A stretch of DNA of 64,000 nt from JAJFTV01 sp036825755 (lineage in GTDB: Bacteria; Chloroflexota; Anaerolineae; Anaerolineales; Anaerolineaceae). A program made the position numbers and the translations under genes. Location of the stretch: assembly GCA_036825755.1 (NCBI GenBank), contig DAISXR010000001.1, forward strand, positions 37,925 through 101,924, read 5' to 3'. Shown here one piece after another: positions 8,095 through 16,659 of the stretch (the stretch's first letter is position 1; every line of letters starts with the position of its first letter). The notes below the pieces were generated by a model. It saw only the letters and a list, made by a program, of their open reading frames with translations. It ran no database searches and was not told the DNA's origin.

Positions 8095-8898
8095 ATGACC
8101 GATCATAAAGAGCAAAAAGATTTTTTGTGGTTGAATTTGAAAGGCCTGCCGTATTTTCGGGCGCTGCTGCGGGCGGTTGAGGCTGCCTATTACCAGGATT
8201 TGCCGCTCACATCGCCCATGCTGGATTTGGGATGTGGTGACGGCGATTTTGCCACCAACACCTTTGACCGGAAAATCGATGTGGGGATGGATCCCTGGCT
8301 GCAGGAGTTGAAGCAGGCTTCTGATACCGATGCTTACCGGTTGTTATTGCAGGGTGATGGCTGTAATATGCCGTTCCCGGATGATTCGTTCAATACCATC
8401 ATCAGCAACTCGGTTCTGGAACATATTCCACGGGTGGATGATGTGATTAGCGAAGTTTCGAGAGTGCTGAAGCCCGGAGCCAGTTTCATTTTTTGCGTAC
8501 CCAACCAGAATTTCACACATAACCTGTCGATTTCCCGCTTTTTGGAGCGGCTGGGTCTGAAAAAACTGGCGGCAGCCTATCGCGGCTGGTTCAACAAAAT
8601 TTCACGCCATCACCACTGCGATTCACAGGCCGTCTGGAAAGAACGCCTGGAGACTAATCACATTGCTATTGACCTTGCCTGGGATTATTTCTCTCCGCGC
8701 GCGTTGGGCGTGCTGGAATGGGGGCATTACTTTGGACTTCCGGCCTGGATCCTGAAAAAACTGACCGGTCGATGGATCCTGGCGCCGTCACGCTGGAACC
8801 TGAACTGGCTCCTTGGTTTGTTGAGACCTTACAGCCTGGAGCCGTGCTCTCAGCCTGAAGGATCCTACACTTTCTATATTGCTCATAAAGCAGAATAA
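8095..8898 (+). CDS. Class I SAM-dependent methyltransferase (type 11)
   Basis: 267 residues. Motif I is MLDLGCGDGDFA (about 42-53), followed by DGCNMPFPDDSFNTIISNSVLEHI (about 88-110), the usual methyltransferase-11 core, and a family-typical EVSRVLKPGASF. The C-terminal 100 residues are hydrophobic and tryptophan-rich, suggesting membrane association or a lipid-linked substrate. It lies 43 bases after the glycosyltransferase and on the same strand; methylation of a sugar or lipid carrier is the likely role, inferred from context only. Confidence 0.82.
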   Translation: MTDHKEQKDFLWLNLKGLPYFRALLRAVEAAYYQDLPLTSPMLDLGCGDGDFATNTFDRKIDVGMDPWLQELKQASDTDAYRLLLQGDGCNMPFPDDSFNTIISNSVLEHIPRVDDVISEVSRVLKPGASFIFCVPNQNFTHNLSISRFLERLGLKKLAAAYRGWFNKISRHHHCDSQAVWKERLETNHIAIDLAWDYFSPRALGVLEWGHYFGLPAWILKKLTGRWILAPSRWNLNWLLGLLRPYSLEPCSQPEGSYTFYIAHKAE

Positions 8899-8984
8899 TC
8901 CTGAGGGGGAGGGAACTGTGCAGAGACCAAATGATCGGCGGATTGGGTTCTGTTCTGGCATGTGTCGTCTGTGGGGTGATTCAA

Positions 8985-9012
8985 TTGTCATTTCGTTTAC
9001 AATGTTGTAAGA
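8985..9012 (+). promoter_or_regulatory. Candidate sigma-70 type promoter before the GT-C gene
   Basis: TTGTCA (8985-8990), a 16-base spacer and TAAGAT (9007-9012) lie in the 143-base gap before the ATG at 9042, giving a leader of about 23 bases. A second -10-like TACAAT (8998-9003) has no matching -35. The gap 8899-9041 holds nothing else I can recognise. Confidence 0.45.
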
Positions 9013-9041
9013 TTGTCACTTGAGTTAGGCGGCATTGAAGA

Positions 9042-11279
9042 ATGGAAGAACCAAGCGTACTGGATTATCTCAAATCAATCCTGAACCCATGGTCCAGGGA
9101 GAAAATTCGCATTCCCCAGGCCAATGAGATTGAGTCCTCAGGTGAATCACAACCGGTGGAAGGGGCACTGAGTACAGAACCAGAACCGCAGGTTGAGACA
9201 CTCGAAGGTGGTTTGGTTTCACAAACTCCTAAACCGGATATCAGAATTCAACCGGATACGGCTGTTCCCGAACCTGAACCCCGGCAACCGTTCCCGTGGC
9301 TGGCGGTGGTACCGGTATTCATCGCCGTATTTGCCCAGATGCTGCTCGAACCTCAATCACGGCAGGTTGGGCCGGCGCTGGCAGGGTTTGCAGTGGCTTT
9401 GAGCCTCTTTCTGGTGTATCTGCTTCGCAAGCCGGTTTTTCGACCAGCTCAGCCGCCAGCCGAACAACCAACCGGTTGGCCGACGGTTGAGGTGAACAGC
9501 GGTCTGCTCATTGCCAGCCTGATTCTGGCTTTTCTGGCTTTTCTCACCTTTTCCAGCCATCAGTTTCATTTGCTGAATACAAGCTGTTGGATAGCTTCCA
9601 TTTTGTTTGGCACGGCGGCGTTCTGGCAATCAGCGCCCGGCAGGCGAAAAATCACCGAGAAGCTAACCGATTTTATACGTCAGCCACGCCTGCACCTTAA
9701 GATCACACCCTGGACTGTTTTGATGCTGGCGGCAATAGCACTGGTGGTCTTCTTCCGTTTTTACCGCCTTGACCAGGTACCGGGTGAGATGTTCAGTGAT
9801 CACGCTGAAAAGTTGATCGATGTGGGTGATGTGCTCAACGGGCAGACCTGGATTTTCTTCCCCCGCAATACCGGGCGCGAGTTCTTCCAGATGTATCTGA
9901 CTGCCTTTGTAGCAAAGGTGTTTGGTACCGGGCTTTCATTTATGAGCCTGAAAATCGGCACAGCGCTGGCTGGCTTGCTTGCATTGCCATACGTTTACCT
10001 GCTTGGAAAAGAGTTAGGCGGTCGCTGGACGGGCTTGTTCGCTTTTCTGTTTGCCGGGGTTGCTTACTGGCCCAATGTGATCTCGCGTATCGGGTTGCGT
10101 TTTCCGTTGTATCCGCTCTTTGCCGCACCGGTGTTGTTTTACCTGCTGCGCGGATTACGCCGCAAACAGTGGAATGACCTGCTGCTGGCCGGTTTATTTC
10201 TGGGACTGGGGCTGCACGGATACAGCGCCATGCGGATTGTGCCGGTGGTGGTGACGATTGCGTTCGCGCTCTATTTAATCCACCTGCAATCCAAAGGGCA
10301 GCGCAAGCTGGTGGTATTTGGATTTTTCGTTCTGGCGTTCCTCGCCTTGCTCGTATTCATTCCGTTGCTACGGTATTGGGCGGATGATCCAACCATGGTC
10401 TTTTACCGTTCGCTGACGCGCATCGGAACGGTGGAGCAGACCTATACTCAACCCGTAATCATCACCTTTTTCTCCAACCTGTGGAAAGCCACCATTATGT
10501 TCTTCTGGGATAATGGCTCCATTTGGGTCCATTCTGTTCCCGGACGCCCGGCGCTGGCTGTAGTACCTGCCGCTTTGTTCCTGATCAGCATCCTGTTTGT
10601 GTTTGTCCGCTATGTACGGGAACGTGACTGGACGGATCTGTTTCTGCTTCTCTCGATCCCCCTGCTGATGATGCCGTCGATTCTATCGCTTGCTTTTCCC
10701 GATGAGAACCCATCCCTCAACCGGACAGGTGCGGCGGCTATTCCCGTCTTCATCATGATCGCCATGCTGCTCCAGTTTGTGCTGAGCCGTATCTCAGCCT
10801 GGCGGAGGGTGTGGGGCAAGACCCTTGCCACCCTGGTAGCTCTATTTCTCCTGCTGGTCACGGTGGATCAGGATTACAACCTGGTTTTTGAGCAGTTCGA
10901 CGACCAGTTTATGGCCGGCGCCTGGAACACATCGGAGATTGGCAAAGTGATCCGCGGATTTGTTGATTCGGAAATTGGCACACCCGATACAGCGTATGTA
11001 GTTCCGTTCCCATACTGGGTGGATACGCGCCTGGTGGGGATCAACGCCGGGTTCCCGGAAAAAGACTACGCGTTGTGGCCGGAAGATTTTTCTCAAACGC
11101 TTTCTCAGCCCGGAGCGAAGTTATTTATCATCAAATCGGAAGACCAACAATCGATACTGGATTTGCAGGCTTTGTATCCGCAAAGTTCTTACTGGCTGCA
11201 CACGGCCCAACTCCCGGGGAAAGATTTCTGGGTGCTGCTTGTACCCCCTGATCCAACCACCGTCGATGTGGTTCAATGA
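9042..11279 (+). CDS. GT-C fold membrane glycosyltransferase (ArnT/PMT-like, GT39-related)
   Basis: 745 residues. A hydrophilic Glu/Pro-rich N-terminal region of about 90 residues is followed by three or four hydrophobic helices (about 92-205), then a GT-C core with some ten more. After the helix ending VVFFRFYRLDQVPGEMFSDHAEK (about 240-265) comes an acidic outer-loop motif (GEMFSDH), the place where GT-C enzymes carry their catalytic acidic residues. A soluble C-terminal domain (about 620-745) would face outside. Such enzymes transfer sugars from polyprenyl-phosphate donors to proteins or lipids at the outer face. Paralogous in general design to the three following proteins. Substrate unknown. 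Confidence 0.75.
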   Translation: MEEPSVLDYLKSILNPWSREKIRIPQANEIESSGESQPVEGALSTEPEPQVETLEGGLVSQTPKPDIRIQPDTAVPEPEPRQPFPWLAVVPVFIAVFAQMLLEPQSRQVGPALAGFAVALSLFLVYLLRKPVFRPAQPPAEQPTGWPTVEVNSGLLIASLILAFLAFLTFSSHQFHLLNTSCWIASILFGTAAFWQSAPGRRKITEKLTDFIRQPRLHLKITPWTVLMLAAIALVVFFRFYRLDQVPGEMFSDHAEKLIDVGDVLNGQTWIFFPRNTGREFFQMYLTAFVAKVFGTGLSFMSLKIGTALAGLLALPYVYLLGKELGGRWTGLFAFLFAGVAYWPNVISRIGLRFPLYPLFAAPVLFYLLRGLRRKQWNDLLLAGLFLGLGLHGYSAMRIVPVVVTIAFALYLIHLQSKGQRKLVVFGFFVLAFLALLVFIPLLRYWADDPTMVFYRSLTRIGTVEQTYTQPVIITFFSNLWKATIMFFWDNGSIWVHSVPGRPALAVVPAALFLISILFVFVRYVRERDWTDLFLLLSIPLLMMPSILSLAFPDENPSLNRTGAAAIPVFIMIAMLLQFVLSRISAWRRVWGKTLATLVALFLLLVTVDQDYNLVFEQFDDQFMAGAWNTSEIGKVIRGFVDSEIGTPDTAYVVPFPYWVDTRLVGINAGFPEKDYALWPEDFSQTLSQPGAKLFIIKSEDQQSILDLQALYPQSSYWLHTAQLPGKDFWVLLVPPDPTTVDVVQ

Positions 11280-11291
11280 GATAAGAGACGT

Positions 11292-14200
11292 ATGACAGAA
11301 ACACCTGAAGAAATGCAGCCACATGTACAGCAGGAAACGCCGCCCAAAGAAAACAGGCTGGCAAAACGAGGATTCCAGGCATGGGATATCCTTTTACTCG
11401 TCATCCTGGCTGCGGCGGCCTGGCTGCGATTTGTAGGCCTGGACTGGGACCAGGATCAGCACCTGCACCCGGACGAACGGTTTCTCACCATGGTGGAGAC
11501 CTCCATCACCCCGGTGGATGGCGCAGGTGAGTATTTCAACACCTCTGAATCCAGCCTGAACCCGAACAACCGGGGATATACATTTTATGTATATGGCACC
11601 TTGCCGCTGTTTATCGTCCGCTATATCGGCGAGTGGTTGGGCAAAACCGGCTACGGCGAGATCTACCTTGTGGCGCGCGCGGTCAGCGCTGTATCCGATC
11701 TGCTGACCATTGTATTGATCTACCTGACCGCGGAACATCTGTACCGTAAAAAAGCGATCAGCCTGCTGGCAGCGGCGTTTTCGGCATTTTCCGTTTTACA
11801 GATTCAATTGTCGCATTATGGAACGGTGGATGTTTTCGCCAATCTGTGTTCCGTGGCTGCATTCTATGTGGCGGGACGGATCCTGAAATCTACGCGGGCA
11901 GCCGATTACGCCACCCTGGCGGATCTGGAAAACGATGCTCCTGAAAAAGTTTTCTCCGCGCTGGTGAGGCGCTGGGGCACCATTTTGCCGTATGTGTTGT
12001 TTGGGGTAGCCTTTGGCATGGCGCTGGCCTCAAAAATCAGTTCAGCTCCGCTGGCTGTGCTCCTGCCGGGAGCCGTGCTGATCAATTATGTGCGATTTAC
12101 GCCCCGGGAAAGGCGAAACTCGTTGCTGTTCCTGGCGCGGAATGTCATCGTAGCAGCCATAGTCACCATTCTGGTGTTCCGTATCTTCCAACCGTATGCC
12201 TTCAAAGGACCGGGCTTCTTTGGCATGATCCCCAACCAGGGATGGATCAACAGCCTGTCAGAGTTGAGCGCACAAAGCAGCGGGGATGTAGATTTTCCGC
12301 CCGCGCTGCAGTGGGCTCGCAGATCGATTACATTTGGGTACGAGAACCTGATCAAGTGGGGTCTGGGTCTTCCGCTGGGGCTGCTTGCCAGCGCGGGTTT
12401 CCTGTGGATGGCGTTCCGCATGCTCAAAGGGCAGTGGGCTGATCATTTACTGCTGTGGGGTTGGACCGCGCTTTATTTTGGCTGGCAATCCCTCAACTTT
12501 ACCAGCAGCATGCGCTATTTTCTGCCCATCTATCCCATGCTGGCCATCATCGCAGCCTGGTTTGTGGCGGATCTGTGGTCCATACGCCCCAGGATACAAA
12601 GCCGAAAACCGGTTTTCGCACGGGTGGCGGCCGTGGTACTGGGAGCTGCGGTACTTCTTTCGACGATGGCTTATGCATACGCGTTTGCCGGGATCTATAC
12701 CCGCCCGGTCACCCGCATCGCCGCCAGTGAATGGATCTACCAGAATATCCCCGGACCGATCAATTTGCACATCGATACCGGCGCTGAACCATTCAACCAG
12801 CCGGTCACCTATGGATTAACAAGAGATGTTTCTTACGATGAGCCGCTGGTGCTGAAATTCACAGCCCAGCATGACGGCTCGATTGTCAATATCCTTTTTT
12901 CACATCTGTATCTGAAAAACAGCGAGACCGGCTGGCTGAACCTGAATGTCTGGATCTCCAGCGAACGAGATGGGGGTGCATTGTCCTCTGCCACCACCTC
13001 ATCCGATTTTCAGGTGATTGACGGTGATCCACGCGGCGGGGCCTATACGCTGAATTTTTATCCCAACGCATGGCTGACCGCGGGCGAAACCTATTATCTG
13101 CACATCCAGGCCCAGGAGCCCGGCAGTGTGCTGCAAATGGCTGGCCCGGTTACCCTGAGTTACTTGCAGGAAGTCGATATTGCCAAACAAGCGCTGCTGG
13201 AACCGGTGGAAATGCTGAACACCGATCACAGCACCATGGTCACCCTCAACCCCGCGGTGGAGGGAACGATCACAGAGATTTATTTCCCTCATATCGTGGA
13301 TTGGACCGGTGCGGATAGCCGGAAGCAAATCGAAGTCAGCCTTACCCAGACTGTGGATGGAAATCCACAGGTGGTCACCGGAACACTGGAAAGCACCTTC
13401 CGCCCGGGTGAGGATGCGCGCGGTGATGATTATCTGCTCAAGCTGGATGAGCCGATTTCAGTGCAGCCCGGGCGTTATCTCACCATCCAGATACGTGTCG
13501 TCGAAGGGGAAGGGCAACTGGCGCTTTATGGCAGCAAGCAGGTGCTGGAATCTTCCTGGGATGACAGCCTGCCTTACAACCTGTATGAGAACAATGTATT
13601 TGACTACAACAATGGCCTGTACCGGACTGAACTCAATTTTGAGATGTACTGGGACGATGACGCCGAAAAGCTGGAACGTTTCAAACTGAACCTGGATCAG
13701 GCCGACACGATTTTCATCAGTTCCAACCGGCAGTGGGGCACCACCGTTCGTGTACCGGAGCGCTATCCGCTCACCACGGCGTATTACCGCGCCCTGATCG
13801 GCTGCCCGGCAGATAAAGAAATTACCTGGTGTTATTCGGTGGCGGAACCGGGCATGTTTACCGGCCAGCTCGGCTTTGAACTGGTGAAGGTATTCCAATC
13901 TGACCCGCAGATTGGACCGCTGCGTTTCAACACGCAATTCGCCGAAGAAGCGTTTACGGTTTATGACCACCCCAAGGTGCTCATTTTCCGCAAGACTGCT
14001 GATTACTCACCCGAAAAAGTGGCTGACATCCTGGACTCGGTGGATTTGAGCCAGGTGATCCATCTGACACCTAAACAGGCTTCGGAGTACAAGGGTAATC
14101 TGGTGCTGTCGGAAGAAGATTGGGCCAAACAGCAGCAAAGCGGTACCTGGCGGGATCTGTTCGATCGGGCCGATTTAATCAACCGCAGTCCGTGGATCGG

Positions 14201-16640
14201 GTTGATCGTATGGTATTTTCTGATCGCGGTTATCGGATGGTGCGTATATCCGTTGACACGGCTGGTATTCAGGGGTCTGTTTGACCGCGGCTACCCGCTT
14301 TCACGTCTGTTTGGGCTCATGATGCTGGCTTTTGTGGTGTGGCTGATGGGTTCTTCAGGGATTACGATCTCCAAACTGACCATCACGCTTTGTTTTGCCG
14401 CCATCCTGCTGTTAAATTTGTTTCTGTTCCTGCGTCAGCGCGAACAGATCACCGCCGAGATCAAAGATCATTGGCGCTATCTGCTGCTGGTGGAAGGCAT
14501 CTTCCTGGCGGTCTTTACTTTCGATCTGCTCATTCGCGTGGGCAACCCGGATCTGTGGCATCCGTATAAGGGCGGCGAAAAACCAATGGATCTCTCGTAT
14601 TTCACCGCCGTGCTCAAAAGCAATACCTTCCCGCCTTACGATCCCTGGTACGCCGGCGGGTACATCAACTATTACTATTACGGCTTCGTCCTGGTGGGAG
14701 TACCGGTCAAATGGCTGGGGATTATCCCCACAGTTGCGTATAACTTTTTGCTGCCTACCCTGATGGCTTTTCTGGCGATGGGCACTTTTTCGCTGGGAAG
14801 CAATCTCACCGGATGGGCTGCCAGTATTAGGAAGGGCGAACGTAAACCAAAATTCCCTGATTGGTTGCCGGCTGGTTTGAGCGGTCTGATGGGTGGGATC
14901 GCCAGCACGGTATTGATGATCTTTATCGGCAACCTGGGCACCATCCGGATGATCTGGCACGGCATCATGAAGCTGGCTGCGCCGGGCGGGATCATTGAAG
15001 GTTCCGATCTGCTGACGCGTTTGGTGTGGACGGTTCAGGGGCTGGGTAATTATCTGAAGGGAGCCAGTCTGCCCTATGCGGCAGGCGACTGGTACTGGAT
15101 TCCCAGCCGGGTGTATCCCAACGAGCCGATCACCGAGTTCCCGCTGTTTACCTTCCTGTACGCCGATCTACATGCTCACATGATTGCCCTGCCCGTGACC
15201 GTACTGGCGCTTTGCTGGGCGGTATCGTTCATCAAATATAAATTCTTTGAAGGCGAAAAACCTCAAATCAAAGACTGGCTGGTGATGGGTCTGGTGCTGA
15301 TCGCCGGGGCGTTGATTATCGGCGCGCTGCGTCCCACCAATACCTGGGACACACCTACCTATCTGACACTGGCTGTTCTGGCTGTGATTTACAAAATGCT
15401 GCGTATCAATTTGGGCAGCTTCTGGAGTGAGAAGCTTTCACCCATCTGGCGAAAAGTGATCCTGGCGGCAGGTGCAGCGGCCATATTGGGTATCTTAACC
15501 TTCCTGCTGTACGCTCCCTTTGCAAGATGGTTTGTGCAGGGTTATAACTCCATCACCATCTGGCAAGGCGACCGCTCTCCAGCCTGGTCCTATCTGACCC
15601 ATTGGGGACTGTTCCTGTTTTTGATTGTCAGTTGGATGTTCTGGGAAACGCGTCAGTGGCTGGTGAACACCCCCGTGTCCGCTCTGGCAAAATTGCGTCC
15701 ATATAAATTCACCTTGCAGGCCGTTGCGGCGCTGTTGATCTTCGCGATCCTGGCGACCATCATCCTGAAAATTGGCATTGGATGGATGGTACTTTTAATG
15801 GCTTTCTGGGCGTTAATTCTGCTGCTGAGGCCTAATCAACCAGATATGAAACGGGTAGTGTTGTTTATGATCGGCACTGCCCTGGTGTTGACCCTGGCTG
15901 TGGAGATCATCGTCCTGGAAGGCGATCTCGGGCGCATGAACACTGTGTTCAAATTCTATTTGCAGGCGTGGACGTTGTTATCCATCAGCGCGGCGGCTTC
16001 GCTGGTGTGGGTCTATCCGGCGGTGATCGAGCAGTGGAAGACCGGCTGGCGGGATTTCTGGCACATTGCTGCAGTGGTCTTGTTCAGTGCTGCGGCCATG
16101 TTCACCCTGTTTGCCGGTCTGGATAAGATACGCGACCGGATCAACCCCGATGCCCCGCATTCATTGGACGGTATGACCTTTATGGCGACCTCCACTTACT
16201 GGCAGAGCGATTGGGTGATGGATCTCAACCAGGATTACCAGGCGATTCAATGGATGCAGGAGAATGTAGAGGGTTCGCCGGTGATTGTAGAAGCAAATAC
16301 ACCGGAATATTTATGGGGGAGCCGGTACACCATTTACACCGGTCTGCCAGGCGTGGTGGGCTGGAACTGGCACCAACGCCAGCAGCGCGGAATTGTCTCA
16401 GCCGACTGGGTGACCAACCGCATCATCGAGGTTCAAAATTTCTATACTACCCAGGATCTCAAGGTCGTTGAAGACTTTTTGGATAAGTACGACGTGCAAT
16501 ACATCATTGTCGGTCAGCTCGAAAAAGCCTATTACGGAGCTGACGGTATGCTTAAGTTTGATCAGTGGAATGGGGAGCTATGGGATGCAGTCTACCAGGT
16601 GGGTGATACAACCATTTACCAGGTGACAGGAACCCATTGA
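11292..16640 (+). CDS. Giant fusion: GT-C glycosyltransferase + beta-rich exodomain + YYY (DUF2298) membrane protein
   Basis: 1782 residues, one uninterrupted frame. Residues 30-490: GT-C membrane domain with a first outer loop HLHPDER (57-63) in the catalytic position and about ten helices. Residues about 490-900: soluble, beta-rich, probably extracytoplasmic domain. Residues about 950-1782: a second polytopic domain matching DUF2298, the Chloroflexi/Archaea YYY family, with the namesake tyrosines at 1127-1130 (GGYINYYYYGF) and shared blocks TEFPLFTFLYADLHAH, NTWDTPTY and NTVFKFYLQAW. These blocks recur in the next gene, so the C-terminal half is its paralogue. Twelve bases after the preceding gene, 19 before the next: one operon. 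Function is inferred as lipid-linked glycan transfer or export; no member is biochemically defined to my knowledge. Confidence 0.8.
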   Translation: MTETPEEMQPHVQQETPPKENRLAKRGFQAWDILLLVILAAAAWLRFVGLDWDQDQHLHPDERFLTMVETSITPVDGAGEYFNTSESSLNPNNRGYTFYVYGTLPLFIVRYIGEWLGKTGYGEIYLVARAVSAVSDLLTIVLIYLTAEHLYRKKAISLLAAAFSAFSVLQIQLSHYGTVDVFANLCSVAAFYVAGRILKSTRAADYATLADLENDAPEKVFSALVRRWGTILPYVLFGVAFGMALASKISSAPLAVLLPGAVLINYVRFTPRERRNSLLFLARNVIVAAIVTILVFRIFQPYAFKGPGFFGMIPNQGWINSLSELSAQSSGDVDFPPALQWARRSITFGYENLIKWGLGLPLGLLASAGFLWMAFRMLKGQWADHLLLWGWTALYFGWQSLNFTSSMRYFLPIYPMLAIIAAWFVADLWSIRPRIQSRKPVFARVAAVVLGAAVLLSTMAYAYAFAGIYTRPVTRIAASEWIYQNIPGPINLHIDTGAEPFNQPVTYGLTRDVSYDEPLVLKFTAQHDGSIVNILFSHLYLKNSETGWLNLNVWISSERDGGALSSATTSSDFQVIDGDPRGGAYTLNFYPNAWLTAGETYYLHIQAQEPGSVLQMAGPVTLSYLQEVDIAKQALLEPVEMLNTDHSTMVTLNPAVEGTITEIYFPHIVDWTGADSRKQIEVSLTQTVDGNPQVVTGTLESTFRPGEDARGDDYLLKLDEPISVQPGRYLTIQIRVVEGEGQLALYGSKQVLESSWDDSLPYNLYENNVFDYNNGLYRTELNFEMYWDDDAEKLERFKLNLDQADTIFISSNRQWGTTVRVPERYPLTTAYYRALIGCPADKEITWCYSVAEPGMFTGQLGFELVKVFQSDPQIGPLRFNTQFAEEAFTVYDHPKVLIFRKTADYSPEKVADILDSVDLSQVIHLTPKQASEYKGNLVLSEEDWAKQQQSGTWRDLFDRADLINRSPWIGLIVWYFLIAVIGWCVYPLTRLVFRGLFDRGYPLSRLFGLMMLAFVVWLMGSSGITISKLTITLCFAAILLLNLFLFLRQREQITAEIKDHWRYLLLVEGIFLAVFTFDLLIRVGNPDLWHPYKGGEKPMDLSYFTAVLKSNTFPPYDPWYAGGYINYYYYGFVLVGVPVKWLGIIPTVAYNFLLPTLMAFLAMGTFSLGSNLTGWAASIRKGERKPKFPDWLPAGLSGLMGGIASTVLMIFIGNLGTIRMIWHGIMKLAAPGGIIEGSDLLTRLVWTVQGLGNYLKGASLPYAAGDWYWIPSRVYPNEPITEFPLFTFLYADLHAHMIALPVTVLALCWAVSFIKYKFFEGEKPQIKDWLVMGLVLIAGALIIGALRPTNTWDTPTYLTLAVLAVIYKMLRINLGSFWSEKLSPIWRKVILAAGAAAILGILTFLLYAPFARWFVQGYNSITIWQGDRSPAWSYLTHWGLFLFLIVSWMFWETRQWLVNTPVSALAKLRPYKFTLQAVAALLIFAILATIILKIGIGWMVLLMAFWALILLLRPNQPDMKRVVLFMIGTALVLTLAVEIIVLEGDLGRMNTVFKFYLQAWTLLSISAAASLVWVYPAVIEQWKTGWRDFWHIAAVVLFSAAAMFTLFAGLDKIRDRINPDAPHSLDGMTFMATSTYWQSDWVMDLNQDYQAIQWMQENVEGSPVIVEANTPEYLWGSRYTIYTGLPGVVGWNWHQRQQRGIVSADWVTNRIIEVQNFYTTQDLKVVEDFLDKYDVQYIIVGQLEKAYYGADGMLKFDQWNGELWDAVYQVGDTTIYQVTGTH

Positions 16641-16659
16641 GAGCAGCAAAGGAACCCGA

